Assembly: GCA_003567135.1 (NCBI GenBank) | Contig: PXAI01000265.1 | Location: forward strand, 1-15,951 | Reading direction: 5' to 3' | From: Balneolia bacterium | GTDB taxonomy: Bacteria; Bacteroidota; Rhodothermia; Balneolales; Cyclonatronaceae | Length of the DNA: 15,951 bases | Shown here: positions 1 through 7,725 of the stretch, piece by piece | How positions within the stretch are numbered: position 1 is the stretch's first letter | Layout: every line of letters starts with the position of its first letter | Notes under the pieces: model-generated | What the model saw: only the letters and a program-made list of their open reading frames with translations | Told to the model about the DNA's origin: nothing | Database searches by the model: none | Program-made: the position numbers and the translations under genes

Positions 1-438
1 GAGGCATCACCGCATCATCGCTGGGAATTTCAGGCATCGGCACAGGAGCTGCACCGGTTGGTTCAGAATCACACCGGAAACCGGGTTACGCGTCTGGAGC
101 CGGGCGAGACCGATGAAGGCGGCAGAATCCGCAATATGAAGATTTTCAATAATCAGCAGGAAAACGAGCTTTCTGCCAACGAATTCCGGCTTTTGGTAAA
201 CCGGCAGTTCGGAAGCACGTCGCTGCGGAGTACCGCATTTAATATGCAAAGAAACGGCGATTTCTATATCTTTAACGGGCGCGGGCTGGGGCACGGAGTT
301 GGATTATGCCAGTGGGGAGCGCTCGGACTGGCGGAGTCAGGATGGAATTACCGCGACATTCTCCGGTTTTATTTTCGCGGCTCCGAAATTGTCGATTATT
401 TTGGGCTTGAGGAATATATTTTGCAATTAGCCCGGTAG
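1..438 (+). CDS. SpoIID/LytB-domain protein, C-terminal fragment
   Basis: The reading frame is open from base 1 to the TAG at 436-438, so the gene begins upstream of the window; about 145 residues are visible. The diagnostic segment is GRGLGHGVGLCQWGA (about codons 93-107), which matches the conserved G-x-GHGVG-x-x-Q-x-GA block of the SpoIID/LytB family. It is followed by the usual ending in which a Tyr/Phe-rich helix leads to YFRGSEIVDY. In sporulators SpoIID is a lytic transglycosylase acting on denuded glycan strands. In non-sporulating Gram-negative bacteria related proteins are probable cell-wall glycan lyases or amidase enhancers, but their role is little known. The catalytic acid and any signal peptide would lie upstream and cannot be checked. 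The His and Cys in the GHGVGLCQ block are candidate metal-site residues (family knowledge). A perfect palindrome begins 10 bp after the stop. Confidence 0.85.
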   Translation, partial: EASPHHRWEFQASAQELHRLVQNHTGNRVTRLEPGETDEGGRIRNMKIFNNQQENELSANEFRLLVNRQFGSTSLRSTAFNMQRNGDFYIFNGRGLGHGVGLCQWGALGLAESGWNYRDILRFYFRGSEIVDYFGLEEYILQLAR

Positions 439-448
439 GCCTATTTAA

Positions 449-492
449 CCCGTATGGCAGAGACGCAAAATTTTGCGTCTCTGCCATACGGG
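449..492. repeat. 44-bp perfect palindrome (REP/MITE-like)
   Basis: Bases 449-470 are the exact reverse complement of 471-492, with no loop. Each arm is CCCGTATGGCAGAGACGC followed by AAAA, and the centre is AAAATTTT. It begins 10 bp after the SpoIID-type stop codon and ends 56 bp before the next start. There is no T-run after either arm, so it is not a standard intrinsic terminator, although as RNA it would fold into a very stable hairpin and could protect or end the upstream transcript. The inner GAGACGCAAAA half resembles dispersed palindromes I recall from Bacteroidota and cyanobacterial genomes; that is memory, not a search. Confidence 0.85.
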
Positions 493-548
493 GCATCAAC
501 ACAAAAAAACCGGAATTTAACCGGACATAACTAACCATTTACACAATC

Positions 549-824
549 ATGTTCATAGACATAAAAAAACCCAAAGATTTTGACTGCGGTTACAATCTCG
601 ATCTGATGATAGAGGCGCTGCCCAGAATCCAGAATTTTGATAAGCGTAAGGATTACGCAAACCGGATCGTCGGGCTGATAAAGCAGAGCCACATTAACTG
701 GGTTAACGAACGCGGCGAGAGCAAAATGGCCTGGGATTATTTCTTTGAGCTTGCCGACTACAATCCTGAAGATTACGGCATAGTCAGCCCGTACAAATCA
801 GGTGAACCTGATACGGCAAGGTAG
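549..824 (+). CDS. small DUF4290-like protein
   Basis: This 91-residue protein is probably soluble, with no signal peptide or membrane segment. The arrangement resembles the N-terminal part of the Bacteroidota family DUF4290. It has an early YNLDLMIEALPRI segment, then a charged DKRKDYANRIVGLI helix, then WDYFFELADYNPEDYGI followed by SPY. DUF4290 has an equivalent 'YGRNI..M' helix, an 'R..CA..II' helix and a 'WDHLA.MSD..LDID.PY' block. DUF4290 members are normally much longer, so this is either a short divergent relative or a separate branch. Its function is unknown. ATG 549 is the first start in frame and has no clear Shine-Dalgarno site, which is common in this phylum. It stands alone between a palindrome and a convergent GNAT gene whose stop lies 23 bp beyond this gene's stop. 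Confidence 0.65.
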   Translation: MFIDIKKPKDFDCGYNLDLMIEALPRIQNFDKRKDYANRIVGLIKQSHINWVNERGESKMAWDYFFELADYNPEDYGIVSPYKSGEPDTAR

Positions 825-847
825 AAAATCCGGCTTATTTTTACGGT

Positions 848-1417
848 TTACCCTTGCGAGTAAGCCGCCTCTCTGGCCGGTTCCATGTACATGGTGGAAT
901 TGGCGTATTCCTCAGCGAGCAGGCCGTAAATGAGTTTATCGTGGTACTTGCCCCGCTTGAATACATGTTGCCTGAGCGTGCCCTCCTGTTTGAAGCCAAC
1001 TCTTGCAACCAGATTAATCCACGATGCATTGAAATCAAAAGATGAGGTACTCACCTTATTGAGTTTCATCACATTGAAGCAGTGGTACAGAGCTTTCTTC
1101 AGAGCATCTTTACCGTAACCCTTGTTCCGGTACTTCTCAACGGCAATCGTGATTTCCAGAAAGCATCTCTTATTGATCAGATCTATGGAATGGAAATCGA
1201 CAATTCCAATCAGCTCGTTGTTTTCTTTGTGAATAATTTCAAAAATACCTGCTTTAGTATTTCCCGGATGGTGAAGTGCTTTAAATCGGGTTTTAAAGGA
1301 TTCAAAGGACTCTTTTTCGTATGGAAAGTCAGAATCGTAGTAGTTCAACTCCTCATCATTATTCCACTCGTAGTGCTTCTCAATGTTTGCCCAGTTTAAG
1401 GGCCTTAATTCAATCAT
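848..1417 (-). CDS. GNAT-family N-acetyltransferase (RimJ/RimL type)
   Basis: A 189-residue protein with a complete GNAT fold. The N-terminal IELRPL strand is typical of RimJ/RimL-like members. A central beta-hairpin IFEIIHKENNELIGIVDF (about residues 58-75) is followed by the acetyl-CoA pyrophosphate-binding loop R97-N-K-G100-Y-G102, preceded by the LEITIAVEKY strand. A C-terminal NKVSTSSFDFNASWINLVARVGFKQEGTLRQ block (about residues 119-149) is the usual 'N..s..l..k.GF..EG..R' ending. It transfers an acetyl group from acetyl-CoA to an amine, which may be a protein N-terminus, an antibiotic or a small amine; the sequence does not identify the acceptor. The last roughly 15 residues extend past the normal fold. 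It is divergent from menF across a 421-bp gap and convergent with the DUF4290-like gene. Confidence 0.88.
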   Translation of the reverse strand: MIELRPLNWANIEKHYEWNNDEELNYYDSDFPYEKESFESFKTRFKALHHPGNTKAGIFEIIHKENNELIGIVDFHSIDLINKRCFLEITIAVEKYRNKGYGKDALKKALYHCFNVMKLNKVSTSSFDFNASWINLVARVGFKQEGTLRQHVFKRGKYHDKLIYGLLAEEYANSTMYMEPAREAAYSQG

Positions 1418-1838
1418 GAATTAGGTTTTAATGAGTAATAACTGTCACACGAGAAATTTAAAAAACTTTAGAGGAAAAATCCTATCAATTTTATCAAAAA
1501 AGCGCTTTTTTGTTCTTTTTCTAATTTTACCCGCTTTCAGATTAATAGATGCTTCTGATTACAATCCGTTGAAAGGTTTTATTATATTAGCACGTTGTTT
1601 CTTCAAAAATCAATTCAAAACGTTGTAATTAGTTGAAACACATCTGATAACATAAATCTTTAATTGAAGCGCGGGCGTATAAAAGGTCAGTTTAGTCGAA
1701 ATCAATTTATGGTTGATGTTCATTTTTTTTCCTGTCAGAGTTTCAGGAATGAACGTTTTAGCCTGACTTTCAATTTACATTGAAAACATTTTTACTTACT
1801 GCATCCCTCAGCTATTTTTATAACGATATTATTATTTA
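1418..1838. other. AT-rich intergenic region, GNAT / menF
   Basis: A 421-bp gap between two divergent genes, clearly richer in A+T than the flanking genes. It must carry the promoters for the GNAT gene and the menaquinone cluster, but I cannot place either with confidence. Visible structure is limited to a short AT palindrome at 1495-1512 (CAAAAAAGCGCTTTTTTG) and an imperfect hairpin at 1718-1754, listed separately. A 65-codon open frame at 1431-1628 has unusual composition and no recognisable domain, and is not called as a gene. Confidence 0.5.
1718..1754 (+). promoter_or_regulatory. imperfect hairpin in the menF leader
   Basis: GTTCATT at 1718-1724 pairs with AATGAAC at 1748-1754, and CCTG at 1731-1734 pairs with CAGG at 1744-1747. 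Six T residues bulge on the left side and the loop is nine bases. An alternative pairing, GTCAG (1734-1738) with CTGAC (1763-1767), uses overlapping bases, so the two folds are mutually exclusive. It lies 84 bp before the menF start. It may be a leader structure or an operator, or chance in AT-rich DNA. Confidence 0.3.
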
Positions 1839-3314
1839 ATGCCGAATACCAGTGATAAAACGGTACAGCCCTTCCGCAGTGAACGAGTACGCTCAGTAAA
1901 TCAGGCTGAGTTTACGGATATTATTAAAAAAGCGATTGAAACGTCCGCTTCCGCCCATCGTAACTCTGTTGTTTCTCTAACTGTATCGTTCGAAAACACC
2001 GATCCGCTCGCGGTTCTTGAAATTCTTGGCAACGCCGATCTCTTCAGATACTACTGGGAACATCCGGAAGACAAACTGGCCATCTCTGCCGGCGAAAGCA
2101 TCTGTTCGCTTCAGGCCGGCGAGAAAGACCGCTTCTCCCACATGAGCCATTTGGTGGTCGATTACAAAACCAGAATTTTTGAATACTCCTCGTTTGATCA
2201 CAGCCTGGCTGGCGTACATTTTCTCGGCGGATTCTCTTTTTTCGATTCCGTTTCGAGCAACGCACCATGGTCCAATTTCGGAACTTCCCGATTCGTAATT
2301 CCGCGCTGGACATTCATCAGGGATGGCGAGCTTTCCCTGATGACCATCAACCAGAAAATAAACGAACACGCTGATGCCGACTCAGTTTGTGCTCAGATTT
2401 TATCCGAGGCCGATTTCTACAGCTCGACGATCGAATCCAAAACCAAAAACTCTACGCTGAACGGCCACACAAATGTTCGACATGACATCAATATAATAGA
2501 GGATGATCAAGCGAGAAGTGTCTGGATTGAGAATATTAATCGTGCGAAGCGTCTGATTTCCGGGAGCGCGTTCAAGAAAATCGTGTTGTCCCGAAGAATC
2601 GATCTTGAAACAAGCGGGATGCTTTCACCGACCGCCATGCTGAATTATCTGCGGAAAGAGTATCCCTCATGCTATTCCTTTATGTTTCAAACCGAGGACA
2701 GCAGCTGCTTTATCGGGAGCTCTCCTGAAAAACTTATTTCCATCCGGAAAACGCACGTTTTAACCGAAGGACTCGCCGGAAGTATCTCCCGGGGTAACAG
2801 CGCCACGCAGGATACCATCCTCGAGAAAAAACTGCTCAGCAGCGCAAAAGATCTGGAAGAGCACAACTATGTAGTCGATGCCATCAAAGAACGTCTTAGC
2901 AGATTTTCCTCGAAAGTAAATCTGCCGCACAAGCCAGGTATAAAGAAATTTACCAACGTACAGCATCTCTACTCGCCGATATCCGCCACGATTGACGAAC
3001 ATCTCGATCCATTCCTGATTCTCGAAAACCTCCACCCCACTCCGGCTGTAGGCGGATTCCCCGCAAACGCGGCTGTTCCGTTTATCAGAAATCTGGAGAG
3101 CTACGACCGCGGCTGGTACGCCAGCCCGATTGGATGGCTGAACAGCAAAGGGCGCGGCGAGTTTATTGTGGCAATCCGAAGCGGCGTGTTGTCGAAAAAG
3201 AGCGCGGCTTTTTATGCAGGATGCGGAATTGTGGAGGATTCTGATCCCGAACTGGAATGGGACGAAACCAAGCTCAAACTGATTCCGATGCTCTCAGCGG
3301 CCAATCACGCCTGA
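1839..3314 (+). CDS. menF: isochorismate synthase MenF
   Basis: 491 residues, converting chorismate to isochorismate, the committed step of menaquinone synthesis. The chorismate-binding domain fills the C-terminal half. The segment FKKIVLSRR starts at F245, and K247 matches the general-base lysine of the MenF/EntC family. SSPEKLI follows, then LTEGLAGSISRG with E310 matching the general acid, then DLEEHNYVVDAI (about residues 338-349). The end has HPTPAVGGFPANAA, SYDRGWYASPIGW, AIRSGVL and YAGCGIVEDSDPELEWDET, all typical. The N-terminal half is divergent, as is usual in this family. MenF is preferred over a siderophore or salicylate enzyme because menD follows after a single base. ATG 1839 is the first plausible start, in an AT-rich leader with no obvious ribosome binding site. 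It is likely the first gene of a menF-menD-menH-menB transcript. Confidence 0.95.
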   Translation: MPNTSDKTVQPFRSERVRSVNQAEFTDIIKKAIETSASAHRNSVVSLTVSFENTDPLAVLEILGNADLFRYYWEHPEDKLAISAGESICSLQAGEKDRFSHMSHLVVDYKTRIFEYSSFDHSLAGVHFLGGFSFFDSVSSNAPWSNFGTSRFVIPRWTFIRDGELSLMTINQKINEHADADSVCAQILSEADFYSSTIESKTKNSTLNGHTNVRHDINIIEDDQARSVWIENINRAKRLISGSAFKKIVLSRRIDLETSGMLSPTAMLNYLRKEYPSCYSFMFQTEDSSCFIGSSPEKLISIRKTHVLTEGLAGSISRGNSATQDTILEKKLLSSAKDLEEHNYVVDAIKERLSRFSSKVNLPHKPGIKKFTNVQHLYSPISATIDEHLDPFLILENLHPTPAVGGFPANAAVPFIRNLESYDRGWYASPIGWLNSKGRGEFIVAIRSGVLSKKSAAFYAGCGIVEDSDPELEWDETKLKLIPMLSAANHA

Positions 3315-3315
3315 T

Positions 3316-5037
3316 ATGGATCATGAATCCGCACATCAATCTTTTCTCTGGTCACGACATCTGCTCCACAGATTGATTCAGGCGGGAATTACGCAGTGTA
3401 TCATCTCGCCCGGTTCACGTTCCACGCCGCTCGTTCTTGCCGCAGCGACGTTCCAACAACTCAGCAAAACCATCATTCTGGATGAGCGCTCTGCCGCGTT
3501 CACAGCACTCGGAATGGCCAAGGCAACCGGTAAACCCGCCGTTTTGATCTGTACATCCGGCACCGCCGTAGCCAACTATCTTCCCGCAGTTGTCGAAGCA
3601 CGACAATCCGCCGTCCCGATGATTTTACTGACGGCTGACCGTCCACCTGAAGCGCGTAAAACGCAGCATCACCAGACCATCAATCAGGTTAGAATTTTCG
3701 GGGATTATGTAAGTCATTTTAAAGATTCAGGCGATCTTCCCTACACCGATCATCCGGGAGATTATGCCGCAACGGATGATATCACTCAAAAAATGATATC
3801 CGGATGTCTGAATGATTCGGCTCCGGTTCACTTTAACATTTCCTTCAAAAAACCTTTAGAACCGGAATCTGAAGCTCAAATTGAGAATCTGATTTCATCA
3901 CAAAAGCTGACATCTGATCCGCTGCATATTCCTGTAAAGAAATCGGAACCTTTAAAATGGCTTCAAAAGATTCTGAATAAATATGATCGGCCGCTGATAA
4001 TCTCGGGACCGGTCAATCATTTCAGCTCGCTTTTTGAAGTTTCGCGTCAGCTGATTGACGCCGGTATTCCCTGTATCGCCGAATCATCATCACAGCTTCG
4101 ATGCTTCGAATTTTCTTCTGATCTGATTTTCAAAAAAGCCGATTCTTTTTTCAGATCTCCCCAAAACCGAAAACGGGTCAACCCGGATCTGATCATCCGG
4201 ATCGGAACCCCGCCGGTATCGAAATCACTCGAATTATTTTTGAAGGATCACGAAAATACCGAACAGGTTTGCTTTTACGACGGTTTTATCCCACCTGACT
4301 CTGAATCCTCCTCCAGAAAACTATTTCACATTCCGGCTAATTCAGACCTAAGTGATGATATTACTTTAGAATTTAAAGCTGTCTCAAAATGGATAGAAGG
4401 TTTCTCAAAACTCAGCGTGGAATCGGAGAAAACCGGCATCCTCAAAAAGCCCTCTTTTACGGATGGAGATGTTGCTGATACAATCTGGAAATCCGCGAAA
4501 AACGGCCGCATACTCACAATATCCAACTCATTTTCAGTTCGCGATATAGATCTGTTTGCCATTGATACGCTTCCTTACGATCAGGCAATAGTAAACCGCG
4601 GAGCCAGCGGAATTGACGGCGTGATTTCCACTGGAGCCGGAGCCTCAATGGCTTCAGGAAAACCCTGCGATCTGCTAATTGGTGATCTCGCCTTTCTGCA
4701 CGATTCAAACGCACTGCAGCTTCAGCATTCAGGTCAGGATTTCTCACTGCGGATAATCGTGGCCAATAACTCAGGCGGCACTATTTTCAGGATGCTCCCC
4801 GTTTCCCGGCACGAAAATGTGTACACCAAATATTTTGAAACGCCGCAGTCAGTTGATATCCGGAAACTCTGCGAGGCGAATTCAGTCAGCCATAAACGGA
4901 TCACATCTTCCAAAACCCTTCTTGAGGAGCTGAATAAAAAGAGCGAATTTGGAATTACGGTTCTGGAGTGTATCACCAGTTCCGACGACTCGATGGCCCA
5001 AAGAAAAGTTCTATGGGAAGCGTTCAGCCGAAAGTAA
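3316..5037 (+). CDS. menD: SEPHCHC synthase MenD
   Basis: 573 residues, a full-length thiamine-diphosphate enzyme. It joins 2-oxoglutarate (with loss of CO2) to isochorismate, giving 2-succinyl-5-enolpyruvyl-6-hydroxy-3-cyclohexene-1-carboxylate. The N-terminal pyrimidine-binding domain has IISPGSRSTPLVLAA (R35 matches a known substrate-binding Arg), DERSAAF with E57 as the cofactor-activating Glu, and CTSGTAVANYLPAVVEA. LTADRPPEARKTQHHQTINQ follows. The C-terminal pyrophosphate domain shows NRGASGIDGVISTGAGAS and the magnesium/ThDP motif beginning GDLAFLHDSN at G456-D457, then IIVANNSGGTIFRMLP. In many MenD proteins the loop reads ADRPPEL followed by a Gly-rich stretch; here it is ADRPPEARKTQ, a mild variation. 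It starts one base after the menF stop, indicating translational coupling. Confidence 0.96.
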   Translation: MDHESAHQSFLWSRHLLHRLIQAGITQCIISPGSRSTPLVLAAATFQQLSKTIILDERSAAFTALGMAKATGKPAVLICTSGTAVANYLPAVVEARQSAVPMILLTADRPPEARKTQHHQTINQVRIFGDYVSHFKDSGDLPYTDHPGDYAATDDITQKMISGCLNDSAPVHFNISFKKPLEPESEAQIENLISSQKLTSDPLHIPVKKSEPLKWLQKILNKYDRPLIISGPVNHFSSLFEVSRQLIDAGIPCIAESSSQLRCFEFSSDLIFKKADSFFRSPQNRKRVNPDLIIRIGTPPVSKSLELFLKDHENTEQVCFYDGFIPPDSESSSRKLFHIPANSDLSDDITLEFKAVSKWIEGFSKLSVESEKTGILKKPSFTDGDVADTIWKSAKNGRILTISNSFSVRDIDLFAIDTLPYDQAIVNRGASGIDGVISTGAGASMASGKPCDLLIGDLAFLHDSNALQLQHSGQDFSLRIIVANNSGGTIFRMLPVSRHENVYTKYFETPQSVDIRKLCEANSVSHKRITSSKTLLEELNKKSEFGITVLECITSSDDSMAQRKVLWEAFSRK

Positions 5038-5867
5038 TCGAAACAACGGATTTCCGCTGGAACGTACATACGGCCGGAAACCCGGAGCATCAGCCGCTGA
5101 TATGGCTGCACGGATTTTCAGGATCAGGTGAAATTTTTATGAGTCTGGCGGATGAAATCCTGAAACGAACTCCTCCCCTCTTCATCATCGCACCTGATCT
5201 GCCGGGACACGGAAAAACAGAGCTTATTTCGGGAGATGAGTCTGCTTTTTCGGCAGATAAACAGGTCGGTAACCTCAGAGAGCTGATCATCAAAATGAAT
5301 CTGTCGAAGAGTCCTGTTTTATCAGGCTACAGCATGGGAGGCCGGCTGGCTATTCAGCTTGCCGTTTCTGAATTTTCGGGATATTCCGCCCTGATCGCCG
5401 AAAGCTCCACGCCTGGCATTGATTCGGATGAGCTTCGCGAAGAGCGTCGCCAGCTTGATCTGGAACGGGCGAAATTCATCCAACATCATTTCAATCAGTT
5501 TTTAACCGATTGGGATAATCTTCCCGTCTTCAAAAACTCTGCAGAAATTCCGGAGAAGCTCGGTCAACTTCAGAAGCAAATCCGGTCAAAGCAATCTCCC
5601 GAAGGACTCGCACTCAGCATAAAATTTTTCGGGACCGGCAGTATGCCTTCGGCCTGGAATAAACTCAGCATAATCAAAAAACCGTTTTTGATTATCACCG
5701 GTGAATTAGACGAAAAGTTTTGCGGGATCGGGAGAATGATGGCTTCGGAGGCAGAAACCGCATCGCATAAAATTATACCGGATTGCGGCCACCGGGTTCA
5801 TCTGGAGTCATCTAACCGTTATATTGCGGCCATAACAGAATTTATTTCGAGTCAGAATTTAAGCTGA
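5013..5867 (+). CDS. menH: SHCHC synthase MenH (alpha/beta hydrolase)
   Basis: 284 residues from ATG 5013. It eliminates pyruvate from SEPHCHC to give 2-succinyl-6-hydroxy-2,4-cyclohexadiene-1-carboxylate. The alpha/beta-hydrolase fold is plain. LIWLHGFSGSG forms the oxyanion region, the nucleophile elbow is GYSMGG with S107, the acid is D233 in ITGELDEKF, and H260 sits in PDCGHRVHLE. GYSMGGRLA and ESSTPGI are MenH-like rather than generic esterase features. The frame remains open upstream to a GTG at 4968, but ATG 5013 is preferred. It follows AAGAAAAG, gives a family-like N-terminus, and overlaps the end of menD by 25 bp instead of 70. Overlap with menD supports coupled expression, and consecutive pathway steps are encoded next to each other. 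Confidence 0.93.
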   Translation: MGSVQPKVIETTDFRWNVHTAGNPEHQPLIWLHGFSGSGEIFMSLADEILKRTPPLFIIAPDLPGHGKTELISGDESAFSADKQVGNLRELIIKMNLSKSPVLSGYSMGGRLAIQLAVSEFSGYSALIAESSTPGIDSDELREERRQLDLERAKFIQHHFNQFLTDWDNLPVFKNSAEIPEKLGQLQKQIRSKQSPEGLALSIKFFGTGSMPSAWNKLSIIKKPFLIITGELDEKFCGIGRMMASEAETASHKIIPDCGHRVHLESSNRYIAAITEFISSQNLS

Positions 5868-5905
5868 CATCATTCAGAAAATTAACACACTATCTGGAAT
5901 AAAAT

Positions 5906-6739
5906 ATGAACTGGAAAACGGTAAAAGAATATCAGGACATCACCTATAAAAAATCGAACGGCGTAGCCAGAATCGCGTTTAACCGGCCGGAAGTCCGGAA
6001 TGCGTTTCGCCCGAAAACCTTGTTTGAGCTTGAAGAGGCGCTAATTGATGCCCGTGAAGACACTTCAATTGGTGTGATCATTTTATCAGGCGAAGGCCCC
6101 GCGAAGGATGGCAAGTGGGCGTTTTGTTCCGGCGGTGATCAGAAAGTGCGCGGCGCCAAAGGCTATCAGGGCGAAGATGGCGTGCAACGCCTGAACGTGC
6201 TGGATATTCAGCGGCTGATCCGGTTCATGAGCAAGGTCGTTATTTGCGTGGTTCCCGGCTGGGCGGTTGGCGGCGGCCACAGTTTGCACGTGGTGTGCGA
6301 TATGACGCTCGCGAGCAAGGAACACGCCATCTTTAAACAAACTGATGCCGACGTAGCCAGCTTTGACGGCGGGTTTGGCTCAGCCCTTCTGGCGCGGCAG
6401 GTTGGCCAGAAACGCGCACGCGAAATCTTCTTTCTCGGCAGAAATTACTCCGCTCAGGAGGCTTACGAAATGGGGATGGTCAACGCCGTAGTCCCGCATG
6501 ATGAGCTCGAGGATACTGCTTACGAGTGGGCGCAGGAGATCCTGGGCAAGAGCCCGACGGCCATCCGGATGATCAAATTTGCATTCAACCTGGTTGATGA
6601 CGGCATGGTTGGCCAGCAGGTATTCTCCGGAGAAGCAACGCGACTGGCGTATATGACCGAAGAAGCCGAAGAAGGCCGCAACGCGTTTCTGGAAAAGCGC
6701 AAGCCGGATTTCCGGAAGTTTCCGTGGCTGAGTTTGTAA
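5906..6739 (+). CDS. menB: 1,4-dihydroxy-2-naphthoyl-CoA synthase MenB
   Basis: 277 residues of the crotonase superfamily. It closes the second ring of o-succinylbenzoyl-CoA to make DHNA-CoA. Seen directly: FCSGGDQ (73-79), GWAVGGGHSLHVVCDMTLAS (118-137), FKQTDADVASFDGGFGSALLARQVGQ (143-168) and REIFFLGRNYSA. The QTDADV block has D147 where E. coli-type MenB has Gly (QTGPKV). That Asp marks the class that uses its own side-chain carboxylate in place of bound bicarbonate. The C-terminal GRNAFLEKRKPDFRKFPW is typical. It lies 38 bp after menH, probably in the same transcript. Its substrate needs MenC and MenE, neither of which is encoded here. Confidence 0.96.
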   Translation: MNWKTVKEYQDITYKKSNGVARIAFNRPEVRNAFRPKTLFELEEALIDAREDTSIGVIILSGEGPAKDGKWAFCSGGDQKVRGAKGYQGEDGVQRLNVLDIQRLIRFMSKVVICVVPGWAVGGGHSLHVVCDMTLASKEHAIFKQTDADVASFDGGFGSALLARQVGQKRAREIFFLGRNYSAQEAYEMGMVNAVVPHDELEDTAYEWAQEILGKSPTAIRMIKFAFNLVDDGMVGQQVFSGEATRLAYMTEEAEEGRNAFLEKRKPDFRKFPWLSL

Positions 6740-6844
6740 TTCAGCACATCGGTTTACTTACACGGACACCAATCCGACCGTTTAATTGCGTATCTTGAGA
6801 TCACTATTATTTGATTATGAATCTGTATTTCAGTGAGGCGGAAA

Positions 6845-7618
6845 ATGAAACACCAAAAATCCATATTCATTACCGGCGCGGCATCCGGCATAGGTAAAGC
6901 TACCGCGCTCGAGTTTGCCAAAAGAGGCTGGTTTACCGGTCTGTTTGACGTCAACGGCGAAGGACTTGCCGAACTGGCCTCCGTTATCGGCGAGGATAAC
7001 TGCTGTCATAAGATACTGGACGTAACCGATCCGCAGAGCTACGAAGAAGCCGTTTCATTTTTCGGCAGCCATACCGATGAAAAAATGACCGTGCTCTTTA
7101 ACTGCGCTGGCATTATGAGAATGGGTTCACTGGATGACGTTCCGCTTGAGGAGCAGCTTAAAACCATCCGGATTAATTTTGATGGCGTTGTCATCGGGAT
7201 TTACGCATCGCTACCGCTGCTGAAAAAAACTGAGGTAGCAGCTGTGGTAAGTATGTCATCTGCGTCTGCGCTGTATGGTGTGCCCGATCTGGCGGTCTAC
7301 TCTGCAACCAAGTTCGCTGTTCGCGGACTCACGGAAGCATTGAGCATAGAGCTGGAAAAACAAGGCATTACCGTAACCGACCTGATGCCGCTCTATGTGA
7401 ATACGAATATGATTGTCACCCAGCAGCATAAATCGGGAACCCTGAATACGTTCGGCGCTAAACTGACTCCTGAGGAAATCGCCAAACTGGTGTGGCGCGC
7501 TGTCCACAACCGCAAAGTTCACTGGCTGCCCGGAATTAAGCTGAAAACGCTACAGGCATTTGGAAGACTTATGCCGTTTATCGAGCGCCCTGTGATGAAA
7601 CTTGCAAACAAGAACTGA
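6845..7618 (+). CDS. classical short-chain dehydrogenase/reductase
   Basis: 257 residues from ATG 6845. A GTG at 6833 is in frame, but the ATG is preceded by GAGGCGG and leaves a tidier N-terminus. It is an NAD(P)-dependent Rossmann-fold oxidoreductase. TGAASGIG (10-17) binds the cofactor, and D35 at the end of the second strand favours NAD over NADP. Further motifs are NCAG (86-89, usually NNAG), N111, S139 and the catalytic pair Y152-x-x-x-K156 in VYSATKFAVRGL. The C-terminal part ends with a basic patch and weak hydrophobic helices. The substrate cannot be deduced. It lies about 105 bp after menB with no terminator between, so read-through from the men cluster is possible, but no known menaquinone step needs it. 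A strong bidirectional terminator follows. Confidence 0.88.
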   Translation: MKHQKSIFITGAASGIGKATALEFAKRGWFTGLFDVNGEGLAELASVIGEDNCCHKILDVTDPQSYEEAVSFFGSHTDEKMTVLFNCAGIMRMGSLDDVPLEEQLKTIRINFDGVVIGIYASLPLLKKTEVAAVVSMSSASALYGVPDLAVYSATKFAVRGLTEALSIELEKQGITVTDLMPLYVNTNMIVTQQHKSGTLNTFGAKLTPEEIAKLVWRAVHNRKVHWLPGIKLKTLQAFGRLMPFIERPVMKLANKN

Positions 7619-7725
7619 CGGTTTATCCGGAGTTTGAGGCGTAGTCTGGTTCCGAACTAAAAAATTCACAGATCACTAATCGCACGTCGCCGATCTGAAA
7701 TTCTCTTCACTCTCTATTCCCTAAA

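Noticed and set aside
1495..1512. Palindrome CAAAAAAGCGCTTTTTTG
   Set aside because: A short A/T stem with GCGC in the centre; too weak for a terminator and expected in AT-rich DNA.
1431..1628. 65-codon open frame in the GNAT-menF gap
   Set aside because: Low-complexity Lys/Phe/Leu-rich composition, AT-rich DNA, no recognisable domain and no ribosome binding site.
4968..5012. GTG start giving MenH 15 more residues
   Set aside because: Would deepen the overlap with menD to 70 bp and add residues unlike the family; ATG 5013 with upstream AAGAAAAG is better.
6784..6800. TATCTTGAG upstream of the SDR as a Bacteroidota-type -7 element
   Set aside because: Lacks one T of TAnnTTTG and no TTG element is seen at the expected upstream distance.
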